Shown here: positions 1 through 11,654 of the stretch, in pieces
How positions within the stretch are numbered: position 1 is the first letter of the stretch
How the letters are laid out: every line of letters begins with the position of its first letter
Assembly: GCF_010093535.1 (NCBI RefSeq)
Contig: NW_022985200.1
Coordinates: 293,871 to 357,870 of the forward strand
Source: Lindgomyces ingoldianus
Taxonomy: Eukaryota > Ascomycota > Dothideomycetes > Pleosporales > Lindgomycetaceae
Length of the DNA stretch: 64,000 bases
Reading direction: 5' to 3'
The notes under the pieces: generated by a model
The model's input: the letters and a program-made list of their open reading frames with translations, nothing else
The model's database searches: none
Told to the model about the DNA's origin: nothing
Position numbers and translations under genes: made by a program

Positions 1-90
1 TTTTTTTCTAGAGGCATTACCCCCCTAGAACCCTCTCTATACGTAGAGCTACTTGCAACACAACTAATATCTACTAGAGATTGTTGCCTG

Positions 91-272
91 CTGCTGTAAT
101 CTACTGTAGTTTGCTGCAATTTGCTATAGTTTGCTGCAATTTGCTGTAGTTTGCTGCAATTTGCTGTAGTTTGCTTTAGTTTGCTATAGTTTGCCGCAAT
201 TTGCTGTAGTTTGCTACAATTTGCCATAGTTTGCCGCAATTTGCTATAGTTAGCTATAATTTGCTGCAATTT
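91..272. repeat. Decamer tandem array (TTTGCTGCAA-like)
   Basis: About eighteen head-to-tail 10 bp units alternate between TTTGCTGCAA and TTTGCTGTAG forms, with C/T and G/A differences between units. The complement of the unit (TTGCAGCAAA) is the same decamer that is repeated five times inside the solo LTR at 8852-9161. This array may therefore be an expanded, RIP-altered remnant of an LTR of that family in the opposite orientation. No LTR ends or target duplication were found around it. Confidence 0.75.
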
Positions 273-1500
273 ACTTTATGCATTTCCTAACACTACTAGG
301 TAATCTCTTACTAACACCTCTAAGCATTAGCCTATTATATTTAAACAGCAGTTAAAGAAGCTAAACTAGTAGTTATATAAGTAAAACAGCTTGTTAAGGT
401 ATTACATGTACTACATTAATATTTACCTTAATAGAGAGGTAGAGGCAGAGGTAGAAGCAGCGCTAGAGCTCCCTAGCACTCTAAGAAATTTCTGTAGAGG
501 CAACAAACTATACAAGCTACAGCTCTACAACTAAAGCTTTAATGCTAAAATAATTAAATTAAAGATATTAAGTAGTAGTATTAGGCGTAATGTGGCAGTA
601 TTAGGCAGTAAAAGGAACAGGTGCAACGCTAGAGAACGCAAGGTGCAAAGAAGAGGAAGACTATTATTATAATAAAGTAGGCGCCCTACCTGCTAAGCTA
701 ATACTATACAACTTTTCCTACTGTACTAAAAGGTACGCACAAGAATACTTAAGCTAAGTATTCTTACATAGTATAATATATATATAGGTAATGCTAGGGT
801 AAGCACTAGCACTAGCAGTTATCTCTAGCCTAGCCTAAACCTCTATAAGCAAGAGAAGGCTACATAGTTAACTATGCTAACCTAGTTATAATTATAAGAG
901 TATAAACGCGTTAAAAGCTAAAGCTAGAACATATTCTCTTAATTACAGCTAATAATTAACTAATTTTTAGATAACTAATCTTAAATTTATATAAACTTTT
1001 AGTTTTTAAAAAATAAATTTTACTAACTTAATTAAAGCTAAAAATTAGCTAGCTATTATAATAAGTAATTTAGTTATGTATAAGGTTTTTAGCTTAGCGC
1101 CTATATACTTTTTTAAAAATGTAAAATAACCTATATTATATAGCTATAAAAAGTGTAATAAGTAAAAAAAATATAAAAAGTAATAATTTTACTATCTTTA
1201 TAGTACTACTAAAAATAAAGTAAGTTATTAGTAACACTTACTATACTTAATATATTTAAGTTTATAAAATATAAAGTTAAGTAAAATCTTTTTTAAAACA
1301 CACTAGTTAGTTATAATTTTTTTAAATAATCTTTAGTAACACTATTTATTATTACTTTATATATTTCTTATATTCTTTTCTAAAATAATGTATACTTAAT
1401 ATACATACATTTTTATATTAATTTACATGTAGTTTACTTTAGTATATGTTATATAAAATATATTTAAATTATAGTTAGTTATGTTTATTCTACTTTTTAA
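273..1500. other. AT-rich degraded sequence, no gene
   Basis: Nothing with an open reading frame. A less AT-rich patch near 430-700 encodes short basic peptides in all frames and may be the tail of another dead transposon, but it matches nothing I can name. The stretch at about 1055-1250 is a fragment of the middle of a family A/B transposon: it contains the shared GGTTTTTAGCTTAGCGCC core and the following sequence in the same order as the copies at 8433 and 12432. Confidence 0.55.
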
Positions 1501-1680
1501 GCTATATTAGTGTGTTAGGAAATAGCATTAGCTATATTAGTGTGTTAGGAAATAGCATTAGCTATATTAGTGTGTTAGGAAATAGCATTAGCTATATTAG
1601 TGTGTTAAGGATTAGCATTAGCTATATTAGTGTGTTAGAGATTAGCATTAGCTATATTAGTGTGTTAGAGATTAGTATTA
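1501..1680. repeat. 30 bp tandem repeat, six copies
   Basis: Six exact-length units of 30 bp begin GCTATATTAGTGTGTTAG. Units 1-3 are identical; units 4-6 differ by a few G/A or local substitutions (GGAAATAG, AGGATTAG, AGAGATTAG variants). A seventh unit decays at 1681. It lies in AT-rich DNA without genes. It is a minisatellite with no spacers, so not a CRISPR array. Confidence 0.9.
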
Positions 1681-1894
1681 GCTATGCTTAGTTACAGGCT
1701 GTAATTAGTTACATGCTATAGTTAAATATTATTATTATGTGTCTATTACCTGTCTAATACTAATTTGCTAAGCATTATGCTATAACTATTCTTTAACCTA
1801 AATAACCTACCTTATTGTACTAACTATTGCTCTAAGCAAGCTTTGCTTTTACAGATCATTTATGAACTGTTGTAGTATTTTATTATATAGTAGC

Positions 1895-2298
1895 CTTAGT
1901 AGCTGCTTAAAGCTTAGTAATTTTCTATTACACTAATACTAGCTTATATATAATTATTACTGCCTTTTTTAAGACTTTTTTAAACACTTTAACTATAAAA
2001 GTTAGTAAACTATTTATATACTTTTAAATTTTTATCTTTATAAGCATTAATTATAACTTAAGTTTTAAAGTATTACTTAAGGTTTATAACTACTAAGGCT
2101 TATTATATATAAGTAGTAGTAGTAATAGAGTGCGTAACTTTACATTAAGGCCTATTATAACTTATTATATGTTAAAAAAAACTAATTTAGCGCTTTAAAA
2201 CTTTTTTAAAATATTACTAAAAGTAATTATAGCATTATAAGCTACTTTAAAGCATAGTAGAAACTTTATTTTTAAAATATAAGTAATTTAGTTATATA
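1895..2298 (-). mobile_element. Family B transposon fragment, 5' side of the insertion at 2299
   Basis: Aligns by eye with 12005-12425 of the intact family B copy (shared landmarks: the TAAGTAGTAGTAGTAATA box and the AAGCATAGTAGAAACTTTATTTTT box). It breaks off at the left near 1895 and is interrupted at 2297-2298 (TA) by the transposon 2299-4144. Only transposase-derived, stop-filled sequence remains. The sequence resuming at 4145 is family A-like instead, which is odd and is discussed as a finding. Confidence 0.7.
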
Positions 2299-4144
2299 AC
2301 GTACCTAACGGGTTGGCCGGCCACTTTTGCCAAGCCTCTACCACACTCTACCTATCTACATAATGCTTTAACAACAACACTAGATTAAATCTTCTAAAGA
2401 ATATAAAATACAGCTTACTCTTTAGGCTTTTAAATAAGACTTAAAACTTTTCTTATAACACGCTGCAGCTATTTATAATGTCTTTTACATAACACTAAGT
2501 AATTAACGCGCTAGACAGCCTTTAAAAGCAGAATGCTAGCCTAAATTAAAGAATCTAACTAAGCTTAAAAAAAAGTAGTTATTAAGTATATACTTAAGCT
2601 TATTACACGCAGATTTCCCTCTAGGCTTATAGCTATAGCTAATATAGCTAATTCCTTGCGCGCAGAGCGCAATCTAGGCTAGGTTAGCTTAAACTAGCCT
2701 AGTATGTAGGTTAAGCACTGCTCTAAGTTTATAATAAAGTTTAATTATAAGTATAATTATAAGAGAGCGCTTTATAAGGATCTAAAGGTTATCTAGAGCT
2801 AGTTTTACCTAGTAGCTAACATAAAAGCTAAGTACAGTATCTAGAATAAAGACACATATAACTTTAATAAGTTAGGCTTTATAATAGGCTAGATATTAAC
2901 TAGAGCAGTTATTATAGCTTTAAAGAGATAAAAATAGCTAAAGGTAATATAGTAAAGTAATAAAACGTAGACAATAGTTATTTAAAGCATTAACATAATA
3001 AGGTAAGCTATTCTACTTTTTATTATCTTTAAAGGCTGCTATTACCTCTCTGCTTAGTATAAAAAGAAAAATCTGCCTTAGAACTAGGTTATTATAGTCT
3101 TTAAAAACAGCTAGACAATAAATAAGCTTAGGCTGCAGTAGTTAAAGCACTTTAATAAGCATATAAAAAAAGAGTTATAAGCGCTTATTAGCTTTTTATT
3201 ATTAATAGCTATAAAAGCTATAACTTGCTTAATTTCTAGTAGTACTATAAAAAGAATAAGATTATTACTATTTACATGCTTTTATACTTATTACACCTTT
3301 TACAGCCTCTTAATGTAGGTTGTTTTGCCTCTCTAAAGAAGGTGTATAAGTGCTAAGCTAAAGATCTTATATATAACTAAATTACTTACATTATAAAACT
3401 TAAGTTCCTACTATGCTTTATACACGCTTATAATGCAGTAATTACTTCTAGTAATATCTAAGAAGGGTTTTAAGGCGCTAGTTTAGTTCTATTTAACCTA
3501 GAATAAGTTAAAATAGCCCTTAATGTCTAGTTACGTACTTTATTACTACTACTGCGTATTAACAATAAGCCCTAGCAGTTGTAAACTCTAAGCAATACTC
3601 TTAAATTTAGGTTATAATTAATGCTTATAAAGGTAAGAATTTAGAGGCATATAAATAGCTTACTAACATCTATAGTAAAGGCCTTTAAAAAGGTCTTAAA
3701 AGGGGTAGTAATTATTACACATAAGCTAGTGTTAGCGTAAAAAAAGATTATAGAGCTTTAAGCAGTAAATAAGGCTACTATGTAACATAGATTACATAAA
3801 AGAAAGTAGATTTAGGTAAAAAAGACTTTAATAGTTAAGGATAGAGCTTGTCTAACTGCTCTAAAGGAGTTTAGAGCGCGTAGTAATAAGAAGAAGCTAA
3901 AGACGCAAGTGCGCGCTAAAAAAAGTAAGCTAAGTTAAAGGCAATGTAAGTAGTGTAATTAGACTAGGCATAACTTATGTATATGTAAAAAAGTAGTAGA
4001 AGTAGACTCTAAATAATATCTTATGTTATATTGCTCTATACAGGGCTAAAGTAGGCTGCTTTGCGAGAGAATAGAGTGGTTTTAGTAGGGGCTTAGCAAA
4101 AGTGGCTGGCTAACCTGTGTAGCTAGCTAACCTGTTAGGTACGT
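2299..4144 (+). mobile_element. Fot1/pogo-like DNA transposon, family A copy 1, RIP-inactivated
   Basis: A 1,846 bp element flanked by TA duplications (2297-2298, 4145-4146) with inverted ends starting ACGTACCTAACGGG and ending CCTGTTAGGTACGT. The subterminal GGCCGGCC-type box occurs once at the left and twice (mutated) at the right. The plus strand carries a dead transposase: the NxYNF..GF DDE_1 block near 2850-2885, HLLQPLDVGCF-like sequence near 3300 with the Asp codon changed to Asn, and a C-terminal basic stretch plus CX2CX4HX4C-type zinc-knuckle remnant near 3945-3990. Many CAG/CAA codons have become TAG/TAA, as expected from RIP. It cannot encode a functional transposase. Confidence 0.88.
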
Positions 4145-5233
4145 TATAAGGTTTTTAGCTTAGCGCTTATATACTTTATTTAAAAAAGTAAAACAACCTA
4201 TATTAACAAGCTATAAAAGGTGTAATAAGTATAAAAGTATATAAATAGTAATAATTTTATTTTTTTATAGTACTACTAAAAATTAAGTAAGTTATAGCTT
4301 TTATAGCTAGTTATTAATAATAAAAAGCTAATAAGTGTTTATAACTCTTTTTTTATATGCTTATTAAAGTGCTTTAACTACTACAGCTTAAGCTTATTTA
4401 TTATCTAGCTATTTTTAAAGACTATAATAACTTAGCTTTAAAGTAGATTTTTTTATACTAAGTAAAAAAGTAATAGTAGCTTTTAAAAATAATAAAAAGT
4501 AAAAGAGCTTACTTTATTACATTAATGCTCTAAATAACTAATATCTACTTTTTATTACTTTACTATATTACTTTTTGCTATTTTTATCTTTTTAAAGCTA
4601 TAATAACTACTTTAGTTAATATTTAGCTTATTATAAAGCTTAACTTATTAAAGTTATATATGTTTTTATTCTAAATACTATACTTAGCTTTTATGTTAGC
4701 TACTAGGTAAAACTAGCTTTAAATAACTTTTAAATTTTTATAAAGTGCTTTTTTATAATTATACTTATAATTAAACTTTATTATAAACTTAAAGTAGTGC
4801 TTAACTTATATACTAGGCTAGTTTAAGCTAACCTAGCCTAGATTACACTCTGCGTGTAAAAAATTAGCTATATTAGCTATAGCTATAAGCTTAGAGAGAA
4901 ATCTATGTATAATAAGCTTAAGTATATACTTAATAATAACTTTTTTTTAAGCTTAGTTAGATTTTTTAATTTAAGCTAGCATTTTACTTATAAAGGCTAT
5001 CTAGCGCGTTAATTACTTAGTGTTATATAAAAAACATTATAAATAGCTATAGTGTATTATAAAAAAAGTTTTAAGTTTTATTTAAAAGCTTAAAAAGTAA
5101 GCTATATTTAATGTTCTTTAGAAGATTTAATCTAGTGTTGTTGTTAAGGCATTATGTAGATAGGTAGAGTGTGGTAGGGGCTTGGCAAAAGTGGCCGGCC
5201 AACCTGTGTGGCCGGCCAACCTGTTAGGTACGT
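4145..5233 (-). mobile_element. Family A transposon, transposase-N-terminal half
   Basis: Sequence collinear with 8433-9828 of the family A copy 2, ending at the terminal inverted repeat (two GGCCGGCC boxes, then ACCTGTTAGGTACGT) with TA at 5234-5235. It resumes exactly at the point where the element 2299-4144 was inserted. Transposase remnants run on the minus strand with the N-terminal helix-turn-helix region near the right end. Heavily RIP-mutated, with stop codons in all frames. Confidence 0.8.
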
Positions 5234-5281
5234 TATAACAATCTTTTCTTTAATTAAACGTGTTTAAAACTGCTTTATAAC

Positions 5282-5545
5282 TAGTCTAGGACTAATTCAC
5301 AGTTAGTCTAGAACTAGTTTACAGCTAGTCTAGGACTGGTTCACAGTTAGTCTAGAACTAGTTTACAGCTAGTCTAAGACTGGTTTATAACTAGTCTAGG
5401 ACTGGTTTACAGCTAGTGTAGGATTAGTTTGAAACTAGTTTATATATAGTCTAGGAGTAGTTTACAGCTAGTGTAGGATTAGTTTAAAACTAGTTTATAT
5501 ATAGTCTAGGACTAGTTTATAACTAGTGTAGGACTAGTCTAAACT
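5282..5545. repeat. 22 bp minisatellite (CTAGTCTAGGACTGGTTTACAG)-like
   Basis: About twelve units of 22 bp, each built on CTAGTCTAGGACT then a variable GGTTTACAG-like half. Early units alternate between CTAGTCTAGGACT and TTAGTCTAGAACT starts, so a 44 bp higher-order dimer is visible. Later units carry an 11 bp insertion (TTATATATAGT) at two places. It directly follows the end of the family A element at 5233. No coding content. Confidence 0.85.
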
Positions 5546-7671
5546 AAAACTAACGTTAAGGAAATTAATCTTAGCCCTAATATAGACTAAAACTTAAACA
5601 AAAGCTATAAATATTCTACATAGATAAAAACATAAAAGTAACTAAAATTATATTTAAAATATATTTAAATGTACTATCTAAATTATTTACTATCTAAATT
5701 TTTAAGTAAATAAGTAAAAAAAGTAGTTACTTATAACGTAAAAAAAAGCTTATAGATTAAATTTACTATTATATAGCTTTTTTTATAAAGTTATTAGCAC
5801 TATATATTTATGTTTTATACCTTATAGTTACACTTACTTGCTTTTTTATTTTCTACTTTATATATATTATAAGGCTTTTTATGCTATAGCTATCTTTACA
5901 CTTTTATAATTTAAAAATATAACTTTAAGTTTAGTAGTTTTTTTAAAAAAAAAATTAGTAACTAAAAAGTATATAAATATAATAAAAACTTACTTTTTTT
6001 ATTTCTACATCTTTTTAGTATTTCTTACTTTTTATACTAGCATTTTTAAGGCCTTTTTTTTATTAATCTAGTAGTTGTCTTTTATCTAGTTACTAATTAA
6101 ATAAAAATATAAATACTTTTAGGTAGCATTTATTATTTTAAAAATGTCTAGTGCTACACTTTCTTTATTAGCTATTTTAATTAGTTTTACTATAAGCTTT
6201 AAATTTACTATTATAAGCATATCTTTTTTAGTCTAATTATAATTTACTTTTAATAGCATTAAAAAGTAAATCTAATTCGTTAGCTATGCCCCCTAGTGTA
6301 GGCTTTATAGCATTAGAAAAGACATTATTCTTAAAGGTTTTTTTAATAGACTTATTTAGATATGTTTAAAAAAAGATAACACTATTCTCTAAAATCTTTT
6401 AAAGCTTTTTAAAATTATTTATTATATTACTAATTTTTACTATGTCTTTATTATTATTACTACTATTAGTGTTGTAAACAGGATAGAGACAGCAGTTATA
6501 TAAAGGTAGAGGGACTTATAGTAATAAAAAAGGCTTAGAAATTAAAGCTTTTATGCAACATATTATATAAGCTTTATTAGCTCTGTATAGTATTCTAGAC
6601 TACATTAGTAGTAGTTAAAGAGAGAGGGTAGCTAACATGCTTTTAATCTACTTTTTACACATTACTTCTAGCTCCCTATCTAGTTGCAGTATATAGTATA
6701 ACTAAGAATAGTAGTAGTAGACATAGTTTATAAGTTATTTTTAGTTTAAAAACATAGCCTAACATATTTAAAATAGTACTAAAAATAAGTAAATACTTAT
6801 GTTATATATATTAAAGTTTTATTTAACATAGTAAAAACACTTATATGCTTTAATCTAAATAGTCTCTAATACCTTTTTTTCTTTATTATTATTTATCTGT
6901 GTAAGCTGTTATATAAATTAAATAAGTGTAAATAAAGTCTATATTTACTTATAACTATAAATTCCTTAGTTTTTTACGCTAGTTTATAAATAGTACTTTT
7001 CTTTACAGGCATATAGTTAGTTTTATTACATAGTTTTTAATATTTAAAAAAGGCCTTTTAAAAGTAATTAAATTATAATATAATAATAAAAAGCTTAATA
7101 TAAAAAAAGCTTACATAGTTCTTTAGCTAGAAAAAAAATGCAACATTATATAGAGGTATAGTAACAAATTTAGATATAACTATAAAGGCGTTTTAATAGT
7201 AAATTAATACTAATTTATATGTAAACAACTATTTAAGTAATAGCAGTAAAAAGTTAGCACATTAGTTACTAAGATAACTTTATATACTAGTGTGCTGCAT
7301 GTTAGTAGCTAGGTAAAGTCTAGATGTGTTTAAATCTAGTTTTAATTAAGTTTATAACTACATTTTTTTATAAGCTAAACTATATAAAGAAGGTAAAAAT
7401 ACTAATATTAATGTATATATTAGACTGCTTTTATAAAAAGGCTATTTTAGAGGTTAACTGCAGTAGTAGCATATAAAGTTATTAAAGACTTATATAAATT
7501 CTGTTTAAAATTATTCTAGATTTACTTTTTATCTTTTATATACCTAGTAGTAAGGTAGTTATAATTACTAAGTGTAAAGTATTAAAAATATTATTATAAG
7601 TAGTTTCTAGCTTATTATTACTTTATTAAATATCTTATTATATCTTACATAGTTCTAAGGTAAACTAGCTT
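5546..7671. other. AT-rich degraded DNA, identity unknown
   Basis: About 2.1 kb of very AT-rich sequence with no open frame. Slightly less damaged patches occur near 6275-6310 and 6470-6720. No terminal repeats, target duplications or protein motif could be recognised. Probably old transposon DNA beyond visual recognition. Confidence 0.5.
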
Positions 7672-7673
7672 TA

Positions 7674-9828
7674 ACGTACCTAACAGGTTAGCCGGCCACT
7701 TTTGCTAAGCCCCTACTAAAACCACCCTATTCTAGCGCAAAACAGCCCACTTTAGCCCTGTATAAAGTAATATAACATAGGATATTATTTAAAGTCTACT
7801 TTTACTACTTACTTACATGTACGCAAGTTATGCCTAGTTTAATTACACTACTTATATTACCTTTAACTTAGCTTACTTTTTTTAGCGCGCACTTATGTTT
7901 TTAGCTTCTTTCTATTACTACGCGCTCTAAACTTCTTTAGAGTAGTTAAATAAGCTTTATTCTTAACTATTAAAGTTTTTTTTACCTAAATCTACTTTCT
8001 TTTATGTAATTTATATTACATAGTAGCGTTATTTACTACTTAAAGCTTTATAATTTTTTTTATACTAACACTAGCTTATATATAATAATTACTACCCTTT
8101 TTAAGACCTTTTTAAAGGCCTTTCCTATAGATGTTAGTAAGCTATTTATATACCTCTAAATTTTTACTTTTATAAGCATTAATTATAACTTAAATTTAAA
8201 AGTATTACTTAAAGTTTACAACTACTAGGGCTTATTATTAATAAGTAGTAGTAGTAATAAAGTATATAACTAAATACTAAGAGCTATTTTAACTTATTTT
8301 AAGTTAAATAAAACTAAACTAGCGCTTTAAACATCTTTTTAAATATTACTAAAAGTAATTACTATATTATAAGTATGTATAAATTATAGTAGAAACTTAA
8401 GTTTTATAATATACGTAATTTAGTTACATATAAGGTTTTTAGCTTAGCACTTATATACTTTTTTTAAAAAAGTAAAACAACCTACATTAAAAAGCTATAA
8501 AGGGTGTAATAAGTATAAAAGTATATAAATAGTAATAATTTTATTCTTTTTATAGTACTACTAAAAATTAAGTAAGTTATAGCTTTTATAGCTATTAATA
8601 ATAAAAAGCTAATAAGCGCTTATAACTTTTTTTATATGCTTATTAAAGTGCTTTAACTACTACAGCTTAAGCTTATTTATTATCTAGCTGTTTTTAAAGA
8701 CTATAATAACCTAGTTTTAAAGTAGATTTTTTTTATACTAAGTAAAAAAGTAATAGCAGCTTTTAAAAATAATAAAAAGTAAAATAGCTTACTTTATTAT
8801 GTTAATGCTTTAGATAACTATTATTTACTTTTTATTACTTTACTATATTACTGTCAGATATGCGCACCTACTGTTAAGACAGGAGGAACGCTTGACGAAA
8901 GCTGCTACATAGTACGAGCAATAAGCTCGAACAGTATTTTGCAGCATGTTGCAGCAAATTGCAGCAAATTGCAGCATGTTGCAAGCTGGTCGCGCATAGG
9001 GCAAGTGCGCGAGGGACTCGGATCGGAAAAACAAAAGCCGAGCAACACGAATAGAGCAGAAAAAGGATCGAAAAATCAATACAATCAACCATCATCCCAT
9101 ACATCATATCCAAACCCATCATTCATCTTAGGAAGCCTAGAAACAGTGCTTCAATCTAACAATTACTTTTAGCTACTTTTATCTCTTTAAAGCTATAATA
9201 ACTGCTTTAGTTAATATCTAGCTTATTATAAAGCTTAACTTATTAAAGTTATATATGTTTTTATCTTAGATACTATACTTAGCTTTTATGTTAGCTACTA
9301 AGTAAAACTAGCTTTAAATAACCTTTAAATTTTTATAAAGTGCTTTTTTATAATTATACTTATAATTAAACTTTATTATAAACTTAGAGTAGTGCTTAAC
9401 CTACATACTAGGCTAGTTTAAGCTAGCCTAGCCTAGATTACACTCTGCGTGTAAAAAATTAGCTATATTAGCTATAGCTATAAGCCTAGAGAGAAATCTA
9501 TGTGTAATAAGCTTAAGTATATACTTAACAACAACTTTTTTTTAAGCTTAGTTAGATTCTTTAATTTAAGCTAGCATTTTACTTATAAAGGCTATCTAGC
9601 GCGTTAATTACTTAGTGTTATATAAGAGACATTATAAATAGCTATAGTGTGTTATAAAAAAAGTTTTAAGTTTTATTTAAAAGCTTAAAAAGTAAGCTAT
9701 ATTTAACATTCTTTAAAAGATTTAATCTAGTGTTGTTGTTAAGGCATTATGTAGATAGGTAGAGTGTAGTAGGGGCTTAGCAAAAGTGGCCAGCTAACCT
9801 GTGTAGCCGGCCAACCTGTTAGGTACGT
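7674..9828 (-). mobile_element. Fot1/pogo-like DNA transposon, family A copy 2, with nested solo LTR
   Basis: TA duplications (7672-7673, 9829-9830) bracket inverted ends ACGTACCTAACAGG and CCTGTTAGGTACGT. Total 2,155 bp; without the solo LTR at 8852-9161 and its duplicated 5 bp it is 1,840 bp, matching the other family A copies. The dead transposase runs on the minus strand: the zinc-knuckle C-terminus lies near 7830-7880 and the N-terminus near the right end. RIP-type stops occur throughout. Confidence 0.88.
8852..9161. mobile_element. Solo LTR (310 bp), not RIP-mutated
   Basis: Begins TGTCAGAT and ends ATCTAACA (TG...CA with an imperfect 8 bp inverted terminus). It is flanked by a perfect 5 bp duplication ATTAC (8847-8851, 9162-9166) and interrupts the family A transposon, whose sequence continues on both sides. 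The GC content and intact CA dinucleotides contrast sharply with the host element. It contains five decamers of the TTGCAGCA type near 8938-8990. No protein coding; short frames through it are chance. It is the residue of an LTR-LTR recombination of a retrotransposon whose family I cannot name. Confidence 0.9.
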
Positions 9829-9830
9829 TA

Positions 9831-11218
9831 TATAAAAACTTTATTTTTATTTTACATAGTGTTTTAGATATAAAGGCTATCTAAACATATTTTAGAGGCT
9901 ATTTAAATACTATCTAAAGTTACTTTTATTTTATACATATTTTATATAAAATACTACTTGTTTTTTAGTGTATGCTATAGTTTGCGTTATGTTCTTTTCT
10001 AGGTAAAAATTAGGTAGAATTAGTTACTATCTAGACTAGGACCTCTTCTAGACTAGTTTTAAACCTGCTTAGTATTATTTTATATTTCTACTATTGCTTA
10101 GCTAGAATTTTTTTTTTTTACTTTATATATTCTAACATCTTACTATTAAGAGGTAGTTAATGTATATTACTTTTTACTTTTTTTTATCTACTTTTAATTA
10201 TGTTTATATTACTATAGTACTACCCTAGCTATCTCTTAATACTCTTAAACCTCTACTAAAGAAATACATCTAGTCTTCTCTACTTAAATAACCTCTAAGT
10301 TCTAATAATAAGATACTAGAACTAGAAAATATATTAATTAATAATAATTTTAATAACTTAAAAAATAATAATTTTAATAATATATATAATATTTTATATA
10401 ACTTTTTTAATAGCTAATTAAATAACTTTATAAAATAGCTTTAAAGTTTAAAGTAAATACACTATTTTTATGTCTAGTATAAATTTACTTGTTATAATAG
10501 CTAAACTTACTTATGTTAAGTTTATTCTTAAATACCCTCTAACACATTTTAGTAGCTATATAATAGTAATTAATGTAGGTAACTTTTATAGTAACTACAA
10601 ACTACTTATTAAAGCTTTATAAGTATATATTTATTAAACTTTAATAGATTTTAATTCTAATAGATTTAAAGTATAATACATAGTACTTTTTTAACTTAAA
10701 CGTGTTATAGAAGCTAACTACATTTACTTACTTAGGTGTCCTCTATATGTGCTAGACTATGCAGTGTAAAGGCATTAAAGCTTACTAGTATATATATTCT
10801 AACTTGCTGCATATAACGCACACACATGCTACAACTTATACATAGAAAATAATTATAAATAAAAAAGCTTTATTTAAGGTTTCTAAAACCTCTAGCTACT
10901 TTAATAAAATAATAAAGTATTACTAAGTACTAAAAAATATAAGCTAAAAAAGGCTATTAGTAATAGCAACTTAATTATAAGTACTAATTAAAAAAGTAAA
11001 GAGAACTTATAAGTATATCTAATTTACTTAAGTTATTTATACTAATAAAATTTAGAATACCTATAGTTACTCTTAATACTATATTAGGTGCTGTAATAGA
11101 CGCGCTAATATATTAATTTATAAGGACTATTTCTAGTAAAGTATTAACATAGTAATAATTAATTATAATCTATTATGTAATTTAATCTAGAATAAATGTT
11201 CTTTAGACACACTAGCTA
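9831..11218. other. AT-rich degraded DNA, identity unknown
   Basis: 1.4 kb without open frames. A less damaged patch at about 10690-10850 retains GC dinucleotides. No terminal repeats or domains could be recognised. This sequence was the target for the solo LTR that follows. Confidence 0.5.
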
Positions 11219-11223
11219 ATTAC

Positions 11224-11541
11224 TGTCACGGTATCCTCCTCGGATCCCAGACATAACCGTATTGGACGCGTACTAGAGCATTATTAGTGCACGTCTGACA
11301 CGAACACGACACAACACAGACATAAACTTAAGCATAAACCGCCTTAACACTAACTAAACTTAGAACAGGCTTAATTTATACCTAAAGCGCTTAGACTTCT
11401 AAGCTAAGTATTTAATTACTAATTTCCTTCTAAACCTTCCTGTTCCTCACACAACGTCTTGTACCTACTATGATACCTTACATAGTAATTGAACTAGACC
11501 TCCTTAAAGCTCTATAACCTTACTCGTGCACAATCGTGACA
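11224..11541. mobile_element. Solo LTR (318 bp), second family, not RIP-mutated
   Basis: Starts TGTCACGGTATCC and ends CAATCGTGACA, with 7 bp perfect inverted ends TGTCACG/CGTGACA. A perfect 5 bp target duplication ATTAC is present at 11219-11223 and 11542-11546. Its balanced composition stands out from the AT-rich surroundings. Its interior differs from the LTR at 8852 and from the Gypsy-like LTRs at 15911 and 20035, so it represents a separate retrotransposon family. It has no coding capacity. Confidence 0.9.
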
Positions 11542-11654
11542 ATTACTATATTATAAAGCTAGTTAGGTTAAACATAACCTTTTATAGTAAGTCTATTTTT
11601 TATTATTCTTTTCTATATTGCGCTTATAATGTGTTTAGGAATAGATTATCTATA

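Noticed and set aside
1..60. Telomere or subtelomeric end
   Set aside because: The C-rich word CATTACCCCCC occurs once only and there is no TTAGGG/CCCTAA tandem array.
1501..1680. CRISPR-like array
   Set aside because: The 30 bp units are contiguous without spacers and the genome is eukaryotic.
8843..9172. Three overlapping open frames of 77-82 codons
   Set aside because: They all run through the unmutated solo LTR and use its decamer repeats; the frames exist only because this segment escaped RIP. No protein family resemblance.
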